From Hirsutella rhossiliensis (taxonomy: Eukaryota; Ascomycota; Sordariomycetes; Hypocreales; Ophiocordycipitaceae), in assembly GCF_020360975.1 (NCBI RefSeq), contig NW_025408668.1, positions 4,278,001-4,342,000 of the forward strand: DNA of 64,000 nt, in the 5' to 3' direction. Positions 57,407-64,000 of this stretch are shown in pieces; positions within the stretch are counted from its first letter, which is position 1; each line of letters opens with the position of its first letter. The notes beneath the pieces are model-generated. The model was given only the letters and a program-made list of their open reading frames with translations. It was not told the origin of the DNA and made no database searches. A program made the position numbers and the translations under genes.

Positions 57407-58498
57407 TTACTTCTTCAACACAGCCTGTCTCAGGTCACTTAGCTTATCGGCGTAGAAAGAAGGCACGGCGACGGCGTCCGCCTTTTCCCAGTCCTGCTTC
57501 TTGTCCACTCCGGTTTGCACATGAAGGGTCCCGCCCAGCTTGCCTTGAATGCCGAACTTGATGTCTGTATTGAGCCTGTCGCCAACCATGCACGTCCTGG
57601 AGCGCTCAAGCTGAAACTTGCCCTCGATGGCATCCATCATTGCCTGGCTCGGTTTCCCGAGCTCGAGCGGCTTTTGGCCAGACGCATTCGCGAGGGGCAC
57701 CATGACAGAGCCCGCACCGAGGAAGATGTCGTGGTGCATCGGGAGGGTCGAGTCGATGTTGGTTGCCAGAAACTTGGCCCCGCGTCGGAGGTAGTGCAGG
57801 CCATGTGCAAGCTTCAGGTAGTTGATGTGGAAATCGAGCCCGCACAGGACGACACCGACTTCCGGGTCCAGGAGTGAGCCGTCTGCGATGCCCTCAAAGT
57901 CGGCGGGGGTAATGTCTCTGCGCAAGTCCTGGTCGGTGCCGCCGATGAATGGCACGCCTTCCGAGACGAGCTCGGTCTCGACGCCGGCCTCGCCAATGAC
58001 AAACACCTTGTTCTTGCCGGGTGGCAGCTTGAGGATGCGGGAGATATAGACGGCGGACGAGTAGGCGGAGCCGAAGACGTCCTCGACATCACTCGGGATG
58101 CCGAGGCCGTTGAGTTTCTTGACGTACTCTTGGCGGGACTTTGTCGAGTTGTTTGTCACGAAGACGATTCTCTTGCCTTGGACAGGTGAGCACGACTGTA
58201 TGCGTCCGACTTTGGTGGTGAGCAATTTAACCTTTTGAGCGGAGGAGCTCCAGCGTCTCTGGGACACCTTCAAAGACATGATCGCCAGACCATAAGACAC
58301 CTGCCCCGTGTCAGCCGCACTCGGCAAAGAGACGAGGTGGGTGGAGACTCGCCATCGCAGTCGAACAGGAAGGTCTGGAGAACAGAGTGTGAGCGTGCGT
58401 ACTGACGCGTGGCTGGGCAGAGCACTCACGTCAAACCTGTCGATGAAGTCGTTGATGGCGGCGCTGTCGCCGGTGAGACACTTGGGGGGGGCCGCCAT
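57407..58498 (-). CDS. PHO13: 4-nitrophenylphosphatase / phosphoglycolate phosphatase (HAD family)
   Basis: Exons on the minus strand are 58498-58430, 58374-58353, 58300-58232 and 58176-57407, giving 309 aa. The gene product resembles yeast Pho13, a HAD phosphatase that removes toxic metabolic side products such as phosphoglycolate. Splicing restores motif I, FLFDCDGVLWSGD, with the nucleophile and acid Asp pair; motif II is FVTNNSTKSR; the C2 cap follows; motifs III and IV are the GKPSQAMMDAI lysine and MVGDRLNTDIKFG. The second intron (58352-58301) starts with GC rather than GT (GCGAGT) and splits the Gly codon of DxDG. The third intron (58231-58177) ends in AAG. Exon 2 has only 22 bases. 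The convergent DUF1295 gene ends 153 bases away. Confidence 0.92.
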   Translation of the reverse strand: MAAPPKCLTGDSAAINDFIDRFDVSALPSHASVRTLTLCSPDLPVRLRWRVSTHLVSLPSAADTGQVSYGLAIMSLKVSQRRWSSSAQKVKLLTTKVGRIQSCSPVQGKRIVFVTNNSTKSRQEYVKKLNGLGIPSDVEDVFGSAYSSAVYISRILKLPPGKNKVFVIGEAGVETELVSEGVPFIGGTDQDLRRDITPADFEGIADGSLLDPEVGVVLCGLDFHINYLKLAHGLHYLRRGAKFLATNIDSTLPMHHDIFLGAGSVMVPLANASGQKPLELGKPSQAMMDAIEGKFQLERSRTCMVGDRLNTDIKFGIQGKLGGTLHVQTGVDKKQDWEKADAVAVPSFYADKLSDLRQAVLKK

Positions 58499-59078
58499 GT
58501 CTCCTTTGCTCGGGTTGTTCCTCCGAGATGTCCGTCCGGGGGTGAGCTTCACGAGTGAGGTCTCGTGTTCATGACTGATTAGTCATGATTCGTCGTCACT
58601 CCGTTTCATCCCCCCTCATGGCCAAGACGCATCGCGCCGATTCCGCGAGCAGAGATGGCCGTCATCGAATCTCCCACTACCACGCATGGCGTTGGGTAGC
58701 GTGGCCACCGAGTAAATAATTTCCTCGTCGACGTCCTGATTAGCCAGACCTCGACGACACTGGCGTTGGCTCGAACCAGTATAGCGGGTAATTAGTTTGT
58801 AGCGCGCTCCGGCTAAGCGAATGCGAATGCGAGCTCCAGTGTGGAAACTGCTTTTCATCTCGGCTCGCCCTTGGGATTGTTGTTGCTTCTTTCGAGCTTA
58901 ATCGCACAAAGGGATCCCAGCAAACAGCACAGAGGCTTATTGCTATTTAAGATGGAGCGTTGCCGGCGCCCCGTCGAGTCAGATTCCGCATCACAGGCGC
59001 TTGTATGAGGTTTAACGTCTTCTCACTTGAGCTTTTTCTGGATTGCGCACTTCAATCTCCTCATATCCACAGTCCTCC
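58499..59078. other. Intergenic upstream of phosphatase
   Basis: Holds the phosphatase promoter and possibly that of the small ORF at 59079. A palindrome-like CATGACTGATTAGTCATGATTC is present at 58570-58591, i.e. TGACTGATTAGTCA around a dyad; it could bind a bZIP factor, but this is a guess. Confidence 0.35.
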
Positions 59079-59363
59079 ATGGCTTCTCCCACTCCCAGCG
59101 GCACTGCGTCGGCCAGCTCAGCAGCCGACAAGTCTGTCGCATGCACAGAAAGCCGCGCCAGCGACACATCCAACAAGAACATTGTCCCGGACTCGCGCCA
59201 GTCCTCCAAGGGCGGATCGGAGTCGAAACCGTCTCCCGACAATCAGCACAAAAACGTGGAGGGTGCCCGGGAGTGGAATGAAGATGAAAAGAAATGGTTG
59301 TCCCTGATTGCCGACATCCTCGACGACCAAGCGGCAAGGTTGTCTCGCTCGCTGCAGGATTGA
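59079..59363 (+). CDS. Small hypothetical protein
   Basis: An uninterrupted frame of 94 codons. The first 60 residues are Ser/Thr/Ala-rich and probably disordered. The last 30 form a likely amphipathic helix (NEDEKKWLSLIADILDDQAA). I know no family for it. It lies between two minus-strand genes with its own upstream region containing a TATTTAAG box at 58944. It is possible that it is non-coding. Confidence 0.4.
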   Translation: MASPTPSGTASASSAADKSVACTESRASDTSNKNIVPDSRQSSKGGSESKPSPDNQHKNVEGAREWNEDEKKWLSLIADILDDQAARLSRSLQD

Positions 59364-59554
59364 GACGACTGCTCGACCAAGCAGCGGGGTACTTGGATGT
59401 GCCCATCGCGGTATCTTTGGCACTGGCGGAGCGAGGATGAGCTATGTGAGCGTGGCCGGTCGTCGGTAACAAGAGGATGTGCTATTGTTCCAAATAGAGT
59501 GAGTTATGCCAACATGAAGAACAAACAAAATCTGTGCACATGTGCTGCGCGCAC

Positions 59555-60295
59555 TCAACCAAGCCCATTCGCCATGGTCTGTACGCGTGCGCCTATGGTG
59601 AAGCCATAAGCGAGTGCCGAGAACAATGTCGCGAGATTGATGAGGGAAGAGATCCCGTGCAGCATCCCGAATCGCTTGTTCAGGGCACGCATCTCTTCCG
59701 AATGGGGTCCCTGCTCGTACCATTCCTTCCCATCTCGTTTGACTGCCACTCACTGTTAGCTGTCATGTGAAAATAATGCTGAAGCGGACAAGATGGCACC
59801 TTGACCTCGTCGCTCTTTCATGACCTTGAGAGTGGCTGGCAGCAACACGACGAGATTGGTCAGGCCGCCCAGAAACATGATGGCTATGGGGGCGAGCGAG
59901 CTCCATCGATTGGATCCGTCCAAGAGGCCGGAGATGCTCGACGGGACGCCAGCCAGCGTGCTGCCCGGAAACGTCAAGGCGAGGACTGCCGGGAGGACGG
60001 TTTGCATGCTAAAGTAAATCGGGAAGAGCCCCTTCTGGGCGGCTGAGAAGGCCGGCCTGTCAATCGTCTTGTACATGACAGGGCCATTGACGAATGACTT
60101 GCATTCAATGCGTTAGCATCTCTCGAGCCTGCATGGTGAAGTATCCCAAGGCGAGCACGTACGTGGAAGAACGAGGTCCCCAGCAAGGTCCCGTAACTAG
60201 GACGCCGGTCAGATAGGCCAGATGCACCTCGACAGCCAATGTACATACGAGATGATGTGGTACGGGGCCACTGAAAACATGATCGACTCAGCCAT
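59555..60295 (-). CDS. TMEM205-like (DUF4149) membrane protein
   Basis: Exons on the minus strand are 60295-60249, 60196-60163, 60097-59806 and 59742-59555, giving 186 aa. Introns are 52, 65 and 63 bases, and exon 2 has only 34 bases. The joined N-terminus reads PYHIISYGTLLGTSFFHSFVNGPV, which is the conserved first membrane segment and FxxG(P) motif of TMEM205-like proteins. Three further hydrophobic segments follow: PIYFSMQTVLPAVLALTFPG, APIAIMFLGGLTNLVVLLPA and a C-terminal SSLINLATLFSALAYGFTIG. KERRVKRDGKEWYEQG links the third and fourth. Mammalian TMEM205 influences drug tolerance; the fungal role is unknown. The gene is divergent from Ku80. Confidence 0.85.
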
Positions 60296-60620
60296 CTTGT
60301 CCCTCTGCGTGAGCGCGATTGATCAAAGCACCGGTAGATGAACTGAGGGAGAGTGGGCTCTGTGGAGCTGCGCTGCAGCGATGAGGTCACGAAGAGGAGT
60401 GGCTCAGTCACGTGACCTCGCGACCGAACCGCGTTAAGCCGTGGCCGAGTCTCCTCAGCTTGCGACGATTTCTGCCTACTCTGGCCAGCGTCGTGAACAC
60501 CGTCTGCCTCCCTGACTCACGTCCTTTTTGACACGGGGATCTGGTCTGCCAGAATGAAATTCTACAGTATTCATTGAATTTCCTCGCTCCGACCCCCCTG
60601 TGGCTCGTTGACTGCTCAAC
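60296..60620. promoter_or_regulatory. Divergent promoter of TMEM205-like and Ku80 genes
   Basis: Only 325 bases separate the two ATG codons, so transcription signals of both genes must lie here or in the leaders. No TATA box is obvious; CAGTCACGTGAC at 60407-60418 contains an E-box-like CACGTG. Confidence 0.55.
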
Positions 60621-63085
60621 ATGGCGGACAAGGAAGCGACAGTCTTCATTCTGGACCTTGGCGCGTCCATGGCCAGGACGAATGGCGGCCGCACCGAGTC
60701 GGATCTGGACTGGAGTATGCGCTATATATGGGACAAAATCACCGATATCGTGGCCGCAAACCGCAAAACGTTGTGCGTCGGCATCGTCGGCCTGAGGACC
60801 GACGAGACAAACAACAAGCTGCAGGAAGACGACGGATACGACAATATCTCGGTCTTACAAGAGCTCGGCCAGATGACCATGTCGAACCTCAGGCCTCTCC
60901 GTACATCCGTCGTCCCGAGTAGCACTGGGTCAGGCGACGCGATATCAGCCATTGTCGTGGCCGTCGATATGATTGACACATTCACCAAGAAACTCAAGTG
61001 GATCCGCAAGGTCATCCTGGTCACCGATGGCCAGGGGAGTCTGGATGCCGATGACATGGGCGATATAGCCAGGAAGATGAATGACTCCAGGATACAGCTG
61101 ACTATACTGTAAGTTCCAGTCGCCCCGCGGCTGCTCTGGTCTAGCTGACGGTCAAGGGGTGTGGACTTCGACGATCCAGAGTACGGCTTCAAAGAGGAGG
61201 ACAAACCGCCAACCAAGGTATGCGGCCCGAATGAACTCACTCTAGGCTGCGATAATAAACATTCTTGATAGGCCGCAAATGAAGCGACGCTGAGGAATTT
61301 GGCCGATGCGTGCGAAGGCGGAATTTTCGCCACCATGGCCGAGGCAATCGATGAGCTCAACACGCCCCGAGTCAAGGCCGTCAAGCCTTTCAAGACCTAC
61401 GAGGGCCCCCTCATTCTCGGAGATGCCGAAAAGCTCCCTGCCGCGGTCAACATCAACGTGGAGAGGTACTTTGAAACGCATCTTGCGCGACCCTTGGCCG
61501 CCAGCACGGTGGTTTTCAAATCCGAGCAGGCTACGGGCACCCAATCAACCCAGACGCTCGAAGACGAGGCCACGGACGGAGCCTTGTTTTCCGCTGTGAA
61601 GCAAGCTCGGGCATACAAGGTCAACGATCCCAATGCCCCCGGCGGCAAGCGAGATGTCGAGTTCGAGACGCTCGCCAAGGGTTACGAGTACGGAAGGACG
61701 GCGGTGCACATCAGCGAATCCGAGCACAACATCACCAAGCTCGAAACACAAAAGTCATTCGCCATCATCGGGTTCATCCCCTGCGACAAGGTAGGCGCCG
61801 AACTCCTCCTCGCTAGAACAGCGCTGACCACGTGCTCAGTATGAGCCATTTCTTAGCATGGGCGAAGCATGCATCACTCACGCGCGACGAAATGACGCAA
61901 AGTCGGAGCTGGCAATGTCTTCTCTTATCTGGGCGCTCATGGAACTGGAATCATTCGCCGTCGCTCGCCTCGTCGCCAAAGATGGCAAAGAGCCCTTGCT
62001 TGTGCTGTTGGCACCGCACATTGAGCCCGGCCTGGAGTGTCTGTACGACGTTCCTCTGCCGTTCGCAGAAGACCTCCGTAGCTATCGGTTTCCGCCGCTC
62101 GACAGGGTCGTAACGGTCAGCGGCCAAACGCTCACCAAGCACCGCTTGTTGCCTTCCGACGAGTTGAACGAGGCCATGAGCGACTACGTAGACGCCATGG
62201 ACCTCTCCACGTACGGTATAGACGGAGAAATGTACGTGCAAATCGTGACTACCACCCTGATGACCTCGTCGCTCTAACTCGCGTTAGGGGCTCCGCCGAG
62301 TACGCGTCGATCGACCAAACGTACAACCCGTCGATCCACCGTATCAACCACGCGGTCAGGGTGCGCGCCGTGCACCCTGAGAAGCCGATTCCCGAAACCC
62401 CGAGTGCGCTGCTCCAGTTTTCCTCTCCGCCCAAGGATCTGGTCGAGCGGGTTCAGAGCAGGATAGATGCCTTGATCAGGGTGGCCGAAGTGAAGAAGGG
62501 TGAGAAAAGAACCCAACTGTTATTTCTATTGCTCCCATGCTGATTTGCTCAAAGTGCCACCGAAAGCCAAGGGCCGACGCCGTAGAGAGGCCGTCAAGCC
62601 CATCTCGGGGCTGGATGTCGACGCGCTGCTCGGTGAGGAGATGAAAGGCCAGGTGTCTCGAGAAAACCCTATCCCAGACTTCAAACGGGCGTTAGCCTCG
62701 ACCGAGGAGATTGGCGAGATTGAAGATGCGGCAAAACAGATGGGCACCATTGTGCGGTCGCTCGTCACAGACAGCTTTGGCGACAGCAAGTACGCCCAGG
62801 CGGTGGAGTGCATCGGGGCCATGCGGGAGGAGCTGACGAACCTGGAAGAGCCCGGAGTGTACAACTCGTTCGTGCGCAACTTGAAGAAGGGACTGTTGTC
62901 CGGGGCGCTTGGCGGAGACCGGAGAGACTTTTGGTTCGTGATACGGTGGTCGAAGCTCGGGCTGATTGACAAAGACCAGTCAGAGGTATCTGATGTCTCG
63001 CCTGAGCAGGCAGAAGAGGTGAGTTCTTTGGCCATGCATCTCGATCGATTACTGACGCGGCAAACAGTTTTACAGGTCAAGATAG
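60621..63085 (+). CDS. ku80: Ku80 subunit of the Ku DNA-end-binding complex
   Basis: Seven exons, 60621-61108, 61157-61217, 61272-61790, 61840-62231, 62288-62499, 62555-63018 and 63068-63085, give 717 aa with six introns of 48-56 bases. Ku80 with Ku70 binds broken DNA ends and starts non-homologous end joining; it also acts at telomeres. The N-terminal von Willebrand A domain spans about residues 1-235 (ATVFILDLGASMA, then KVILVTDGQGSLD). The Ku beta-barrel core is at about 240-470, with a GYEYGRTAVHISE segment and the bridge region, followed by a helical arm (PPKAKGRRRR onward). The C-terminal helical domain (about 560-700) is typical of fungal Ku80. The last exon encodes only FYRSR plus the stop. 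Length matches the family (Neurospora MUS-52 is similar). The initiator MADKEATVF is the first ATG. Confidence 0.95.
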
Positions 63086-63454
63086 GCGAGTTGAGCTTCT
63101 CTTTGCTCCAGCACAGTGTTGTGCTTATGTAGATCCACGTACGGCTTGCGAATAAACGCAGAGGGAACGTAAGGGGCTCGTGTAGTCTAGGCAAGGTGTT
63201 GAAAAGCGTCTGTATCCGGCCCGGGGAGCGTTTGCGCTGGGGCTCGAAAACAAAGCAGTTCGGCAAAGCCCAAGGCCAAAGTGGCGGCCTGAGGTGCGGA
63301 AGCCTCATGGCAGGTAAAAAATACACACTCCGACCAGAAACTTCTCCCACCCTCGACTATTTCTTCCCTTTTGCCACCTCACCCTCACGGCACCACTTTG
63401 ACCGGGTTTGCACCCCAGCCCTTTCTGCTGCCTCACTTTTGCCCTCGCCATATC
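63086..63454. other. Intergenic between Ku80 and small conserved gene
   Basis: No gene; includes the Ku80 3' UTR and the short promoter of the next gene, with a CT/AC-rich leader at 63340-63450. Confidence 0.4.
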
Positions 63455-63945
63455 ATGTCTGACGGTGACTTAGCCGCGCAGCTGGCCCTGCTGCAGGAAG
63501 TCTTGGGCAAGAAAGTCAGTCTTGGCGACCCTTCAGACCTGCTCGAGGAAGCTCGTGAGACAGCGACCATGGAGAACAAAGACGAACCGAGCTGGGAGAC
63601 GTGGCAGTCAAAGGACGAGTGGTCGACCGCGGCAAACAACGCTTGGAACCGAGACCCGCCGAACGAGAAGACGAAGAATCCTCCTCCGCCTTTCCAGGTA
63701 GCGCCTCCGGTCAGCTTCAATCTCGACTGCTCCACGCTTCGTGTCGGCGAGACAGTGGACGACCACGTCGCATTTTGCCCATGGAAGACCCTCATTGCGT
63801 ACCCGACCATGTTTATCGGGAAAGCAAACAAGCCTCGCGTACGACGTGCAAAGCAAACCCTTGACGTGCCGATCCCGAGCTAACAGGGTGCAAGGTTAGG
63901 CCATTTTTCGACAGTATCCTTGAGGAAAACAGCTGGGACTTGTGA
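63455..63945 (+). CDS. Small conserved fungal protein of unknown function
   Basis: Exon 1 63455-63838 and exon 2 63895-63945, across a 56-base intron with a GCTAAC branch, give 144 aa. The N-terminus is acidic and helical (LALLQEVLGKKVSLGDP), the middle Trp/Asn/Pro-rich. The C-terminal third contains HVAFCPWKTLIAYPTMFIGKAN and, only after splicing, KPRVRPFFDSILEENSWDL. I recall this YP..FIGK.N.PR..PFFD.IL..R.WD pattern from conserved fungal hypothetical proteins, but not a function. No signal peptide or membrane segment is visible. The tail after the stop at 63945 reaches the window end without another gene. Confidence 0.75.
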
Positions 63946-64000
63946 GAGGAGTCTAGAGAATCACTTGCGGGTGCGTTGCTGACCCTGCCAGCTTCTACCT

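Noticed and set aside
1..64000. CRISPR arrays, rRNA or tRNA genes
   Set aside because: No regularly spaced repeats were seen, and no B-box-like GGTTCGANTCC with a matching cloverleaf was noticed; not expected for CRISPR in a fungal nuclear genome.

Overview
The window is nuclear DNA from a filamentous ascomycete, most likely a Sordariomycete such as a member of the Hypocreales (an inference). Host genes are GC-rich and split by short introns of about 48-110 bases (one near 240). Most introns have GT..AG ends and a CTAAC or CTGAC branch sequence just before the acceptor. The gene set (SulP sulfate permease, F-box protein, DAL5-type permease, cAMP-receptor-like GPCR, M3 oligopeptidase, Cdc4-type light chain, Ku80) is typical of Pezizomycotina. 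Exons were assembled by hand; in every main model the exon lengths add up to whole codons.

Layout. 1-9021: two Ty1/Copia copies, tail to tail, forming inverted arms of about 3 kb around one LTR. 9022-12340: an AT-rich, gene-free block with the signature of repeat-induced point mutation (RIP), beginning with the last codons of a mutated Copia polyprotein. 12350-12682: a Gypsy fragment. 14479-31258: sulfate permease, F-box protein, MFS transporter, GPCR (minus) and DAL5-type permease (minus), separated by long empty spacers. 33581-39715: a complete Ty3/Gypsy chromovirus with identical LTRs and a 5-base target duplication, but broken reading frames. 42153-50363: M3 oligopeptidase, Cdc4-like light chain and methyltransferase (all minus), a MITE with a zinc-knuckle gene relic, and a cyclin-L-like gene. 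52068-52665: a small membrane protein, perhaps the remnant of a larger gene. 53536-55467: a complete pogo-type DNA transposon with 112-base perfect terminal repeats and an intact transposase. 56022-63945: DUF1295 protein, PHO13-type phosphatase (minus), a short uncertain ORF, TMEM205-like protein (minus), Ku80 and a small conserved fungal protein.

The host genes do not form a pathway or a biosynthetic cluster: no polyketide or peptide synthase is present. They are dispersed housekeeping and transport genes interrupted by transposons of very different age. Ku80 and the TMEM205-like gene are divergent and share a promoter of about 325 bases; the DUF1295 and phosphatase genes converge.

The most notable signals are the Copia fold-back, the contrast between RIP-mutated and unmutated repeats, an apparent self-priming site in the Gypsy element, the intact pogo element, a GC-AG intron inside the catalytic motif of the phosphatase, and a frame-neutral intron in the third cytoplasmic loop of the GPCR. 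I did not find a convincing new multi-gene system.
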